Shown piece after piece: positions 1 through 11,500 of a stretch of 64,000 bases of DNA. The notes beneath the pieces are model-generated. The model searched no databases and was not told the DNA's origin. It was given only the letters and a program-made list of their open reading frames with translations. The position numbers and the translations under genes are program-made. Origin of the DNA: Chaetorhynchus papuensis. Lineage: Eukaryota; Chordata; Aves; Passeriformes; Rhipiduridae. Each line of letters begins with the position of its first letter. The first letter of the stretch is position 1. The stretch is from NCBI GenBank assembly GCA_013396525.1, contig VWYX01000252.1, forward strand, positions 80,937 through 144,936. Direction: 5' to 3'.

Positions 1-641
1 TGGCGAGGGCCCTGATTCACGGCGACGGGAGCTTCGTCAGCAGCCCCAGCACCTTCCTCCCTCCACAGTGGCTGCAGGGAGGGTGTCCTGCCCTGAGAAA
101 CAGCTCCGGGGGAGTGGTGTGGTCACAGCAGGCAGCGGCATCCCCATCTCTTCCTCCTCTGGTCACACGGGGCACGTCCCTTTGGCACTCGGTCGCAGCT
201 CGTGTGTGCAGCTCTGCGCAGCTGTGCCGGGTCACTGCCACTGCCAGCCGTGCCCCCAGGGTCACAGGGACTTCCAGGCTGCTCCCTCTTCCTGCAGGCA
301 TTTGGGTTCTGCTGTTCCCTGCCCTGCTGTGCCAGGGGTTGGAATGGAACAGCCGCAAGTCGCCAGTCAAAGGCACTGTGACAAACCCAGAGCTGGGGAG
401 TCCCAAATCTTGATCAGCCCTTCTGGCTCCCAGGCAGTGACTTTCCCTCCTTTCCTGGGCATGTGGGCACTGCTGCCATCCCTGGGGTGTCACAGCAGCC
501 GTGTGTCCCAGAGCAGCATCAGGAGAGGCCCCTTGGCCTGGCCACGCATCCAGGACAGGAGCAGCTTGTGAGAGCTGTGGGAGAATGGAGGGATGGATGT
601 GCAGGGAGGGTGCAATCCATGCTCTGTCCTTGCCCTGGCAG
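1..641 (+). other. PCSK7: PCSK7 intron, 3' part
   Basis: GC-rich DNA upstream of the first recognisable PCSK7 exon. No segment in any frame matches the convertase catalytic domain or the exon that should end just before the isoleucine at 642. It ends in a normal splice acceptor (ctggcag) at 635-641. I see nothing else in it. Confidence 0.7.
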
Positions 642-2973
642 ATCTGGGAGTCCGTGCCATACCTGGCCTCGTACGTGAGCCCCGTGCTGAAGGAGGGCAG
701 GAGCATCCCGTTGCTCCCGCAGGAGCTGGAGGTGGCCTGGAACGGTAAGAGCAGGTGTGCCACGGAGAGCACGTGCTGTGCTGTGCCCGTCGAGGCCAGG
801 GAGCCAGCCCTGCCCGCTGGCGTGTGGCACAGCAGGGCAGGACCAGCCCCGGGCTAAACGAGGCCAGGAAGGGGTTAAATGCTGGGCTGCCTGGGCTTTT
901 TCCGCTGCCCATCCCCAGGGGATCTGCCTGCTGCTGCTTCGATCCCCTCCCCACAACCCCATCCCTGTGTTTGGGGAGCCGGGCAGGGCTCGGCAGCAGG
1001 GCCGGGCTGGGCAGCGGCCAGGGCCGCTCCGCTGGCTTTGACCATTTTAGGTAATGGTGCAGCTCCCGACTTGGCCGGGCCTGTCCGGAACAGCAGCGCT
1101 GCTCCGGCTGCTACCAGCGGCGAGGAGAGCTCGGCCCCAGCCCGGCCGGCCCCCAGCACGGAGGGGCACTGCTGGCTCTGTGACCTGCCTGTCCTGGCAG
1201 GGGGGGGGAGCACCCACCCGCCCCAGGCTCACCCCGCGCTGGGGGGGCTGTGGTCAGCAGCTCTGGGGCTGGGAGCATTCCTGGAGCTGGGAACAGCTGG
1301 AGATGGGACAGGGCAGCCTGGACACCTGGCTTGTGCTCCCAGTCCCACGCAGGACAGCTGGGAAGAGACAGAGATGACGTGTGTGTCCTGTTCAGTGGCA
1401 CCACAGCCCGGTGGGGCTGGCTGGGAGTGGGGACTCCACCCCAAGGCCACCAGCCTTGGCCAACCCCCCTTCCCTTTCCCAGTCACCCCTGCCGACCTGG
1501 AGCTCTCTGGCATGAGGACCCTGGAGCACGTGGCAGTCACCGTCACCATAACCCACCCCCGCCGGGGCAACCTGGAGATCCGGCTCTTCTGCCCCAGCGG
1601 GATGATGTCCCTGATCGGGACCACCCGGAGCATGGACTCGTGAGCACCGAGGGGACAGTGTGGAGGGCAGGGCACCGGGGCCGTGTCCGGCCTGGTGGCT
1701 CAGGCTCTGTGACCCCTCACGGGTTGTTTCCCCTCACCGCTTGGCAGGGACCCCAATGGCTTCTCTGACTGGACCTTCTCCACGGTGCGGTGCTGGGGCG
1801 AGGAGGCACAGGGCACCTACAGGCTGCTCATCAGGGACATCGGTGAGTCCTGCCTTCCAGGGGTGGTGGCAGCTCTGTGCCATGTCCCAGGGAGCTGCCA
1901 GCCCATCACCTGGGCAGCAGCAGGTTGGCTCAGAGAGTTCCCCACTGGACCAACCTGCTTCCCCCCCAGGAGACGAGAGCCTGAGGCCTGGCACCTTGAA
2001 GCACTGGCAGCTGACCCTGTACGGCTCCTCGTGGTCCCCAGCAGAGATGAAGGAACGGCAGAGGTAGGACACCACGTCCCCAGCTTGGTGGGGAGCCAGG
2101 AGAGGGAGGCTGAGGGATTTATCCCAGCCTGTGGGTTGGAGCGGTGTGGCAGGTGAGGCTGGGGCTGCCCTCACACCTCACAGGGCAGCCATGGGCTGCA
2201 GAACACGGCTGTGTGGGCTGAAGGAGACATTCCAGACCCTTTGTGGGCATTTTGAAGCCTCCCTGGAGCCCCCCTACCCACAGGCCCCTCACAGGTGTCT
2301 CTGTCCCCAGGCTGCTGGAGGAAGCCATGAGTGGGCAGTACCTGAGCGGTGACTTCTCACTGCCCTGTCCCCCAGGACTGGACATCCCTGAGGAGCAGCG
2401 TTACACCATCACAGCCAACACCCTCAAGGTGAGCCTTGAGGGAACCCTGCATCCCTCAGGATGAGCTGGAAGAGCAGGACCCTGCTCAGAATTCTGTGCC
2501 TCTCTGCTGGGCAGTGGGCAGGGCCCTGAGGGGGTTGGGAGTTGTGTTTCTCAAGGGGTTTCCCTCTGCAGACCCTCCTGCTGCTGGGGTGCTTTGCCGT
2601 GTTCTGGACTTTCTACTACATGCTGGAGGTTTGCCTGACGAGGAACGAGGTGGGGCTGGACCTGGCCTGCTCCAGCCCCACCAGCTGCAGGTGGTACCAG
2701 CAGGGCAGGAAGCACCGAGCCCTGGAGAGCGGCCTGGAGATGGAGTCGGTGCCACTGTACCGGGAGAAGGACGTAGAGGAGGCTGAGATGGAGGAACACC
2801 TGGAGCCTGCCCGGGACAGGGAAGAGGGGTCCTGGACCCCCAGCCACCCCAAACTTTCCAGCAATGGCAGAGCTGGGAGCTTCCACGAGGCAGCCCCCAC
2901 TGGAACGGGATTCCTGGGCCGGGAGGCATCGACTGAACTCCTCATGGAGGACAGGGAGCACCAGCCCTGCTGA
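642..2973 (+). CDS. PCSK7: Proprotein convertase subtilisin/kexin type 7, C-terminal part (6 exons, 5' partial)
   Basis: Coding exons 642-744, 1483-1639, 1748-1842, 1970-2063, 2311-2428 and 2572-2973 join in one frame (969 nt, 322 residues plus TGA). All introns are GT-AG. The product is the C-terminal half of PC7, a calcium-dependent serine endoprotease that cleaves proproteins after basic sites in the trans-Golgi and endosomes. The Asp/His/Ser catalytic exons lie left of the window. What is present starts at the end of the catalytic domain (IWESVPYLASYVSP), then the P domain (HPRRGNLEIRLFCPSG, WTFSTVRCWGE, WQLTLYG), a linker, one membrane segment (LLLLGCFAVFWTFYYM) and an acidic cytosolic tail. 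This type I membrane anchor, together with close similarity to human PC7 as I recall it, separates it from soluble convertases. The gene is convergent with TAGLN. No frameshift or lost exon was seen in this part. Confidence 0.95.
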
Positions 2974-3790
2974 CTGTGACTGTGACTGGGGCTGGGCTGG
3001 GGCCCTCCCTCGGTACGAGCCTCCTGGGCTGGGGCAGCACAGACTCACTGCTGAGCCCCAGGGACCGCTGCCACTGTGTCCTGCAGGTGTTGGAGGTGGC
3101 TCGGAAAGGAGAGAGTGCTGGTACTGGAAAGGGAGCTTCCCTTCCCTCGTTCTGGAAAACAAAGCAAGCCTTAAACCCTTTCCCACGAGCCTGCCCTGCC
3201 GGACGCTCGGGGCTCCCACAGAGCTGGGCGGTTCCACACCGAGCCCCTTCCTGCCACTGCAGCAGGGCCAGGACGTGTCACTTTGTCCCTGATTTCTGCA
3301 GAGCGAGCCTGGAAAGTGAGACAAGGCCCCGGCAGCCGCCTCTGCAGGCAGGGACCCCGCAGCACTGGCATTTTCCTGGGCTGGCAGCCGGCCCCTACCC
3401 ACCAGTTATCCCAGTTTAGAAGCAGGGAGTTACTTCACTCATCTCCAACCAGCGCTTCTCCCTGCCCCCCGTGCTCCCATCCTGCTGATTCCTCCTCTCC
3501 CGTGGGCACAGAGCAGCTGTGGGGTGGGGGAGGCAGGAACCAGCCTGTTTGGGGGGCAGGATGGGGCTGTCCCTGCATCAGTGGGCACAGGAGCAGCTCT
3601 GGTAGCAGGTAGGCCTGGATTGGGCTGGGGAGGGGAGGCTGAGTTGCTCTGGCAGTGGCTCATCTGAGCAGGGTTGGCTTGTTCACATGTCTTTGGGTTC
3701 GGCGGTTTATTTTTTTAAAGCTGGGGTTTGTTTTTTAATCAGCAAAGCCCTTTTGTGTAGCTTTCCAAATAAAGCCTGAAAAACCCTCCT
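2974..3790 (+). other. PCSK7: PCSK7 3' UTR
   Basis: Untranslated tail between the TGA at 2971-2973 and the poly(A) signal at 3768-3773. The end is inferred as 10-30 nt beyond the signal. No conserved ORF is seen. Confidence 0.7.
3768..3773 (+). terminator. PCSK7: Poly(A) signal AATAAA for PCSK7
   Basis: First canonical AATAAA on the plus strand after the PCSK7 stop codon, about 795 nt downstream. A second plus-strand AATAAA lies at 4547-4552, inside the TAGLN 3' UTR, and could serve a readthrough transcript. Confidence 0.7.
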
Positions 3791-4220
3791 CTCCCCCATC
3801 CATCACTCTTCTGCCCTCCCAAAGCTTCCTCACTGTGCAAAAATGCATCACACAGCACCTCCCAGCCCCGGGGCCGGGGGGAACCCAGTGTTGGGGTGCT
3901 GCATCTGTGGGGGCTGTGTGCCCTCTGTGCCCGGGGATTAAAGGGGCTGCCCCAGGCTGGGGAGACAAGGGCTGGGCCAGAGCACTGGAAGGAGCAAGGA
4001 CAGAGGTGGGTGCCATGGTCTGGGGGGAGAGGGAAGAGTTTTCCAAGCCAGGCAGGGAAAATCCAAACTCCAGCTTTGTTTTTCCCAGGTTTGGAGGTGG
4101 CAGAAGGAGCAGCCGTAGCCTTTTAGGGAGAATGGCTTTGGCTTTCCAGGTGCCATCAGCCAGCCGCAGCAGGGTGGGCGGGAGGAAACCTCGTCAGGCC
4201 ACGCTAGATGAATATAACCT

Positions 4221-4226
4221 TTTAAT
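4221..4226 (-). terminator. TAGLN: Poly(A) signal ATTAAA for TAGLN
   Basis: On the minus strand this reads ATTAAA, the commonest variant signal, about 410 nt after the TAGLN stop. Further minus-strand signals, ATTAAA at 3738-3733 and AATAAA at 3711-3706, fall within the PCSK7 3' UTR and are possible distal sites. Confidence 0.55.
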
Positions 4227-4637
4227 TTTGACAAAAACGAAGTACAAAACCGAGGCCAATTCTCTCTTCTCCCCGTTCGCAGGGATCTCTGCGGCAGTGG
4301 CGCGGGGCTCGTGCGGGCGGCGGGCAGGGCGGTGGCCCCGGGGGCCGGGGCGCGGGCCCGTCCCACCCGAGGGTGCCGGCGAGGGCAGGACCGGCTGGCA
4401 GGGGGTGCGAGGCCGGGGGCAGAGGCTGCCCGGGGGCAGAGGCTGCCCGGGCACGGCGCTGGGGGGCTGCGGCCCCGGCTCGGGGGCTGCGGCGGGGCGC
4501 GTGCGGCCGCTGGCGGGGCGATGGGGCTGGCGGGCGGATGCTCCTCAATAAATACCAATGGACTGGCGGCGGCGCTGGGCCGGGGGAGCGGAGACGGAGG
4601 TCCCGGCGGGGGAGGGCTGGGGGCGGCGCGGGGGTGC
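4227..4637 (-). other. TAGLN: TAGLN 3' UTR
   Basis: Very GC-rich untranslated region between the TAG at 4640-4638 and the ATTAAA at 4226-4221. Long open frames here on both strands reflect base composition and match nothing recognisable. Confidence 0.6.
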
Positions 4638-5650
4638 CTAGCTGATGATCTGCCGGGGCCGGCCGTAGCTCATCCCCGCCTGTGACGCTCCCTTGTTGCT
4701 GCCCATCTGTAGCCCGATGATGTTCTTGCCCTCCTTCAGCTGGCTCTCGGTGAACTCCCGCTTGTGCTCCTGCGCTTTCCTGCGGGGCGCAGGGAGAGGC
4801 CGTGGGGCACCCGCACCCCCGGCTGCCCAGGAGCTCCCCCCCGATCCCCAGGAATGCCCCAGGCACCCTCCCTCCCCAGCTGAAAGTTTAGCATCCTGCT
4901 TCCATGTGCTCCGGGGTGTTTCCAGGCAGTGGAAAGAGCCAGCTCTGAGCGGCTGCAGGACAAGGGGGTCCCCATGCCCAGCTCTGCACTCCCCCACTTA
5001 CTTCATGAACCAGTTGGGGTCCCCGTGGTAGTTCCCATCGTTCTTGGTGACTGCCAGGCTCCCCAGGGCCATCAGTGTCCTCTGCACCGCTGCCATGTCC
5101 TTGGCTGCCCAGGGAGAGAGGGGCGTGAGAATGGGCACAGCGCAGCACGGCAGCCCCGGGACCCCCAACCCTGACTGCCCCCCTCCTGCACCTTCAAACA
5201 GGTCCACGGTCTGGAAAATGTCTGTCTTGACCACACCGTAGTCCTCGGCCGCCTTCAGGAACTGGGCAATCTGTTCCATCTGCTTGAAGACCATGGTGGG
5301 CGGCGCGTCGGGGATCTTGACGGGCTTGGAGCCATCGGGGTAGAGGCTGTTCACCAGCCTGCTGAGCACCTGCCACAGAGGGGAGCCCGGGTTTGCTGCG
5401 CTGCCCCCGGAGCTCCCTGTGCTGCCCCCGGAGCTCCCCACCAGCCGCCCACCCCCAGGGCCCCACTTACGATGCCGTTCTTCAGCCAGACCTGGAAGCC
5501 CAGGCGGCCCCGCTCCGGGCGTCCCACGGCAGCCCCGCACTGCGCCACGATCCACTCCACCAGCCGGTCCTCCAGCTCATCATCGTATTTCTTCTCGATC
5601 TTGGACTGCACATCCCTGCTCATGCCATAGGCCGGGCCTTTGTTTGCCAT
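4638..5650 (-). CDS. TAGLN: Transgelin (SM22alpha), complete CDS
   Basis: Four coding exons in minus order, 5650-5471, 5369-5192, 5104-5002 and 4779-4638, total 603 nt (200 residues plus TAG). The start is the MANKGPAYGMSR methionine at 5650, with a splice acceptor 19 nt upstream at 5670, so the 5' UTR exon is separate. The protein is a small cytosolic actin-binding protein of smooth muscle. It has a calponin-homology domain (about 24-135, including LVEWIVAQCG, GFQVWLKNG and LVNSLYPDG) and one C-terminal calponin-like repeat (GLQMGSNKGASQAGM). Human TAGLN has 201 residues. The bird lacks one near the C terminus (GMSYGRPRQ against a remembered GMTGYGRPRQ). TAGLN2/TAGLN3 are less likely given the residue match and neighbours. 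Upstream CArG boxes fit SRF/myocardin control. Confidence 0.97.
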
Positions 5651-5669
5651 GGCTGCGGTGGTGGGAGAC

Positions 5670-7091
5670 CTGGCAGCACAACGGGGACAGTCAGGCTGTG
5701 GAGATGCTGTCCCCAGTGGACACCATTTTTTCTTTTGCCTGTCACTCTGCTGCAGTGGGGACAAACCCTTCCGACTCTTCCCTCACCAGGTAGCAGCCCT
5801 TCAGCTCCATCCAGGTGTTTGATGGAGAATTCACCACCATGACCTCCAAAATCTGCCCAGACAGATGGTTCCTGTCCTGGCAGAGATGCCTCATCCCCAG
5901 CTCAGACTGTGCACAGGAGCAGCCTCATCTCTGTCCCTTGCCAGCTCTTGGTTGGCATGGATGTCCCTGGTGTGACCACTCCAGGATCCAGGTGGCAGGG
6001 TGACCACATCAAGGCTGGCTGGCCGTGGCATGGTGGCCGTGGCATGCAGGGCAGGGTGGCCGCAGGGTGGCCTTGGCACGGCCGGTCCGGGAGCCAGGGA
6101 GGATCGTGGGTGAGACGGGAGCAGCGGGAGCCGTGCCCATGCCCTTGTAAGGACATGCTGCGGGCAGCCATGGCAGGTAGCCGGCTGCGGGCAGCGCCCG
6201 AGGGTGCCAGGGAGGATGCCAGGGAAGATGCCAGGAGGGAGAGGCTCTGGGAGTGGCAGCCAAGCCACTGGCTTCGCTCCTCCCTGCCCAGCTCCTTGCT
6301 TGGCATGAAGCCTCCGAGTGCCTCCAGGAGCCGTGAGGATGTCCCACATCCACACCCGGCCTCCAGCAGGCTCATCCTGACTACTGGGCACCTGTGGGAT
6401 GGGCTGAGGCACTGGCCCTGTTTGCTGCCAGCAATGCAGGGGTGTCCCACGAGCCCCATGATTTGTGGTGATACCCCACGAGCCCTACGGGCAGCCTGTG
6501 CCTAGACCCCGGGCACTGCTGGGCACATCCAGGGATGCCACAGGTGCCACAGCCAATCCCGCTCCATGCCCTGGCCCGACCCTGCACAGAGGGGTCACAC
6601 ACGGCTCCCTCGGCCACATGGCATTGCCCGGCAGCTGCCCGCGGGCCCGCCAGCCCTGTGCCCATCTCCCGTCCCCACCGAGCACAGGGCAGAAACGGGC
6701 ACGGGGGGCTGGAGCTGTCCCTCCAACGCTGCCCTGAGCCCCTCACGGCCCCTCCGGCTACCGCGGGGACCCGCAGCTGCGCAGCCCCGCCGGGGACGCG
6801 GTCCTGAGGGGCAGGAGCAGGACAGAAGCCCGGCAGTGACCCCAGCCCGAGCAGGGGAGCCTGACCCTCCTCCGGGGAGCAGCGGTGAAGTCCCAGGAAC
6901 AGCATCCCCATCGCGGGGAGTCGCATCGCACCCGGAGGAGCAGAACCCGCGTCACCCCGGCAGCAGATCGCAGTCCCGGGAGCGGCTTCGCTATCCCAGG
7001 TACAGCGTCCCCATCCCGGGGAGCAGCACCCCCGTGCCGGGGGGTTCCCACCCGGGGACCCCCCCGCCGCCCCCCCCGCGGCAGGACTTAC
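5670..7091 (-). other. TAGLN: TAGLN intron 1
   Basis: Intron between the noncoding first exon (donor CTT|GTAAGT at 7092/7091) and the ATG-bearing exon (acceptor ending at 5670). A small 12-bp tandem run (gatgccagggaa type, three units) lies at 6203-6238, and a doubled ggccgtggcatg near 6020-6046. No other gene was found. Confidence 0.7.
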
Positions 7092-7150
7092 AAGCGGCTG
7101 CGGACGGAGCGAGGGCGATGCTCGGCGAGGGACCAGCGCACTGCCCCGCG
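7092..7150 (-). other. TAGLN: TAGLN noncoding exon 1 and probable start site
   Basis: The donor GTAAGTCC at 7091-7084 (minus) marks the 3' end of a 5' UTR exon. The 5' end near 7130-7150 is inferred from the usual ~150-bp distance of the proximal CArG box from the SM22alpha start site, and from an AT-rich TTTTAG element at 7175-7169. Confidence 0.55.
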
Positions 7151-7281
7151 GGGACCCCGACCTTGCGCTAAAAGGCGGGCGGCGGGACGGTGATGTCAGC
7201 GGGGCGCGGAGCCCGGCCCCCCCCAAACCCTCCCTCCCGGGGCGCCCGGCCCCGCAGCGCTCCGTGACTCCATCCCAGGCA

Positions 7282-7291
7282 CCATATTTGG
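7282..7291 (-). promoter_or_regulatory. TAGLN: Proximal CArG box (SRF site) of TAGLN
   Basis: CCATATTTGG is a perfect CC(A/T)6GG serum response factor site about 190 bp upstream of the exon-1 donor. In mammalian SM22alpha a pair of CArG boxes recruits SRF-myocardin and drives smooth-muscle expression. Position and sequence fit that element. Confidence 0.8.
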
Positions 7292-7405
7292 GGAAAGACT
7301 CCGAAAACCAGCGACGAAAGCCCGTGCTCGAGCATTCCCCGCGTGCCTCCGCCCCAGCGGGGCCGGGGCCAGGGCGGAACCGGGCCGGGGGCTGATGGAG
7401 TAAAT

Positions 7406-7415
7406 CCTTTTATAG
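7406..7415 (-). promoter_or_regulatory. TAGLN: Distal CArG-like box of TAGLN
   Basis: Minus strand CTATAAAAGG, one mismatch from CC(A/T)6GG, 124 bp from the proximal box. That spacing resembles the two mammalian SM22alpha CArG boxes. It also contains TATAAAAG, but it lies too far upstream of the exon-1 donor to be the main TATA box. Confidence 0.6.
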
Positions 7416-7905
7416 CCAGGCGGCAGCGCCGAGGGCTCCCGCCCTGACTTCGTGGCTGGTTTTCCCGTGCGCTCACCGCCGGGAGCCGGGGATGCTGCGG
7501 GGGCACGGGTGACACCCACGGGGCCCGGCCGGGGCCGGCAGCGAGGCTGCGGCATCCCGCAAATCCCGGGATTCCCTCTGCCCCGCGGGCAGCAGCCGGA
7601 GCGGGTCAGGGCACAGCGGGGCACGCAGCAGCCCTGGCACCGCGCTGCCTTGATGCCACAGGGAACTTTGCTTCCCGTGAAGTGGGACCCCCCCCTGGGC
7701 ATCCCTACCCACCCCTGGGACTGCCAGTCCCCCCCGTGCCTCACAGGACACCCCCAGCCTCTCCACACCTGCTCTCCAGGGCAGCATTTTCCAGCCCCTC
7801 TCCCTCTCCCAAAATCCCGTGGGGAGATGGAGCCGGCGCCACGGCAGGGCCTGGCTGACCCCCGGTGGCAGCTGCCCCATGGGACCCCCGGCAGGCGGCA
7901 GCAGG

Positions 7906-8505
7906 CACAGGCAAAGTGCAGACACTTTAATGCGAGTCCCTTCCCAGCAGATCCACGCGCGGGGAGCGCGGCACCTTGGTGGGGAGCGGCGACAGGGGCC
8001 CACTGCGGCCACCCCCCCGCTGGACGCTGGAGGAGACACGAGTGGGGCCTCTCCGGCCACTGCCACCGCCGTGCCGGCCCCACGCACCCCCACCTCCCAC
8101 CCACTCGACTCAGGCACTGAAGAGAGACCCACACCCACGTGCTCGGGGGGCCACGGGGCTGCTGGCACGGCGCTCGCCCCAATCCCCCCTGTGCCCACGG
8201 GCACACGGACACGGACCAGCAGCAGCAGTCCCTTTTCCAGTGTCACTTGCCACCGAGGACAGATGCTCCGGTGGCCCCCCAGCCCCGTTTTTGGCTATGA
8301 CGGGCGCAGGGATGGGCACTAAGTGCCTGGAGTGACCCGGCTGACGGGGAGGAGGCAAACCAGGACCCCCGGGCTGTGTGGGGAGGGGGACGGAGTGACT
8401 GGCAAGATCTGCAGCGCAGACATCCCTCCCCAGGGGTGGTCCCCCCTCCCGGGGCTGCAGCCAGGCGTTTGGCACAGTCCCAGGGCAGCAGGTGGCTGCA
8501 GGCTC
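7906..8505 (-). other. SIDT2: SIDT2 3' UTR
   Basis: Untranslated tail after the TAG at 8508-8506, reaching just beyond the ATTAAA at 7931-7926. It leaves about 500 bp between the SIDT2 end and the TAGLN CArG region. Confidence 0.65.
7926..7931 (-). terminator. SIDT2: Poly(A) signal ATTAAA for SIDT2
   Basis: Minus strand ATTAAA about 575 nt after the SIDT2 stop. It is the only good signal between SIDT2 and the TAGLN promoter. Confidence 0.65.
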
Positions 8506-11500
8506 CTAGAAGACGTAGATCTTGTCCCGCTGGACACAGTCCAGGTCATCGTCCAGCGTCAGCAGCACCTGTGGAGCGAGGGGAGTGAGGCGAGCAGGGC
8601 CCTGGTGAGCTGGGGAACTGGGGACAGTGGCTGCTGTGACGGTGGAAGCAGCACCTACCAGGAAGGAGCCGAACATGGCGATGGAGGAGAGGAAATGCCA
8701 GATGTCGTGGTCGTCAAAGAAGTCGAGCAGGATGCAGTCACGGTTGTGCTCCCGGGATTCGGCTGGCGTTTTCTGCCAGGCACAGGGCCAGAGTCACTGT
8801 GCCTGCCCACGGCCACCCTGCCCACCCCACTGCCCATGCCTCCCTCCTGCTCACCTGCCAGGTGCTGAGCCCCTGGAAGAAGAAGAAGAGGGCAAAGCCC
8901 CAGACCACGGAGGTGCTGATGATGCAGAGCAGGGGGATGAGCTTGATGCGCTCGCCGCTGCGGAGCTGTGGGAGAGGCCGAGGTCACCATGTGGGCAGGA
9001 GCTGGCAGCAGAGCCCATCCCTGCCCTGCCCTCCCCGCTGGGCCCGCAGGGGCTGGGGGCTTGACTCCCACCTTCATGATAATGTAGAAGGCGAAGTAGA
9101 GGAGGAGGTTGCAGATGCCGATGGCCAGCAGGTAGGAAGCGAAGTCGTTGGGGCGGACGATGAGGCCGTAGGCAGCTCTGGGGAGGCAGTGGGGTCAGTC
9201 TGGGGGTCCCCCTGCCATGCCCAGCATGTCCCCAAAGCATGACTGCAGCCCCCGGGAGATCAGGCAGAGTGTGGGGACTCCGGGGTGCCACACCTGCAGC
9301 TCACAAGTGCCACGAGCTGCCTGCCCCCAGCCCAGCCCTGTGGAGGGATGGCAGTGCCGCAGGAGCGGGGTGGGGGTGGCAGCAGGGACAGGGAGCAGCG
9401 GGGTGGGATCTGGCACGTGCCCAGCTCTGCACTCACAGCGACCAGTTGATGATGTTTCCCATGACCAGGAGCACCATTCGGTCCTGCAAAGGGCGAGGGG
9501 GCTGTGAGGGGCGGCAGGCAGCTGCTCTGGGGGCGGGGGCTGCCAGGGAGGGTCTCCACAGAGCCAGGGGCCCCGGTGCCAGCACTCACCACGTACATGG
9601 GCCCGCTGCACTGCCGGACGCAGTCCGTGTACAGCACGTGCAGGATCCTGCGCAGGATGCCCGAGTCTGTGGGGAGAGGGGCGGTGACACTGGGGGGCCA
9701 CCACGCTGTCCCCACCCACCTCGCTCACGGTGCCCCCCCTCACCCAGCTTCCAGCGCCCCATGTAGTACAGCTGGGTGCTCAGCAGCAGCGTGGCCACGA
9801 TGTGGATGACGGAGAAGACGATCCAGAAGGCCGTGTTCCCCTTCCCAAAGACCTGCGGGGCGAGCGGGGGGCGGGCAGTGAGCTGTGGGGGCCACCAGTT
9901 CCCCTCCCTCAGCGCCCACCGTACTCACCACGCCCACCACGGAGAAGAAGATGACGAGGGCCAGGCAGGCGTAGGCGCTGTAGGCGCTGGCGTTGATGTC
10001 CGGGTGGCGCTTCTGGTAGAGCTTCAGCATGCAGAGCCCCGCGATCATGTACATGAAGGACGTGTCTGGGGGGGGCACAGCGGTGAGGGGGGCGTGGGTG
10101 GGCCCGGTGTGGGCGGTGGGGAGCCGGGGGGCCACTCACCGAACTGGAAGTTGGTGTAGTTGGGGCAGACGTGGTAGCAGGCGCTGAGCAGCCCCTCCAT
10201 CATGAGGGCGGTGCCCATGGCGTAGAAGAGCCCGAAGTGCTTGGGGATGCCACACTCCTGCGGGGTGGAGGGGAGGGACGGAGGGGCAGTGGGGGGTCCC
10301 AGGAGGCTGAGCCCTGCCAGGCAGCCCGAGCCCCCCAAGCAGCCCTGTCCCCTACCAGGGCGTGGGCGTCGTTGCGCAGGAGCGCGCGGTTGTAGTTGAT
10401 CTCGCGCTGCAGGATGATCAGCAGGAACAGCAAACCCAGCAGGACGTAGCCCAGGTTGCTGAGGATGTTGTTGAAAGCGCTGCGAGGGGCCAGTCTCGGT
10501 GTGGGTGCTGTGGACCCCCCTCCCTCCCCGGGGTCCCACTGCAGCCCAGCCCTGGGCACAGGGCACCCCCAGCCACCGTCCCCCCAGCCCACCTGAGGTT
10601 CCCCAGAGGGTGGGCACACAAGAAGTTGTAGTAGCAGATGTCCTGGTTGCCGGTGACATTCACCACCTGTGGGCACGAGCAGGGTGAGGGACACGGGGGA
10701 CTCCCAGGGATGTCCCCATCATGCTGGGGAGTGGGGTTTCGGACTGCTGCCCCCCAAGCTCCCAGGAGCCCCCCTGACTACCACCCTGGCCCCACTCACC
10801 GTCTGGTAGGTGATGACGAGCTGGATGACAGGGAGGGCATAGAAGACAGCGATGGTGGCGATGTTCCTGGGAGACAGCAGGGATGTCAGGGGGCCCCTGC
10901 TGGGCACCCCGGGCTGGGACACTGCCTGGTGCCCCCCTCCCCACTGCCTCCCACTCACCAGAAGTAGATCTGGTACTTCTTCCGCAGCACCCGCTTGTCC
11001 TTGCGTGCCAAGTCGGCCACGCACAGGTATTGCTGGAAGGAGAGGGGGGTCAGGGGCTCGCCGGGCCAGCGGGGAGCAGCTGGCAGGGCTGGGGGCCGGC
11101 GGGGGACACACCTTGGTGCGGATGACATTCTTGTCGTAGTCAATGTCGGCCAGCGTGTCGTAGTCATCCTCCTCGACAGAGCTGAGCGAGTCCACGCGCG
11201 GCCGGCCGGCCACGTTCTCCAGTGACCGCTCCCCTGTGGCCGAGCCGGGGCCGTCAGCAGAGCCCCTGGGCCAGCCCGCCTCGGTGCCCACCCCGCAGGA
11301 CCCCAATCACCCCCAATTAACCACTGCCTCCCTGCCAAGTCACAGCAGGGACAGGCCTCAGCTCCCTATGGCCCTGCCCTGGGGACAGGTGGTGGCTGTG
11401 CCCGTGCAAGCAAAGCAGCGCCCTGTGCCTGTGCCCCGCGGCTCTGCCATGCCAGGGACCACCGAGGGCCAGGCGGACAATGTCCTGCTCTGCAGCCCCT

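Noticed and set aside
4547..4552. AATAAA as the main PCSK7 poly(A) signal
   Set aside because: An earlier AATAAA at 3768 is the natural signal. This one is inside the TAGLN 3' UTR and is kept only as a possible distal site.
7408..7415. TATAAAAG as the TAGLN TATA box
   Set aside because: It lies about 320 bp upstream of the exon-1 donor and fits the position of the distal CArG box. The start site is expected near 7140.
7196..8212. 338-codon minus-strand open frame between TAGLN and SIDT2
   Set aside because: It covers the TAGLN promoter and SIDT2 3' UTR, has low-complexity composition and no family match. Shadow frame.
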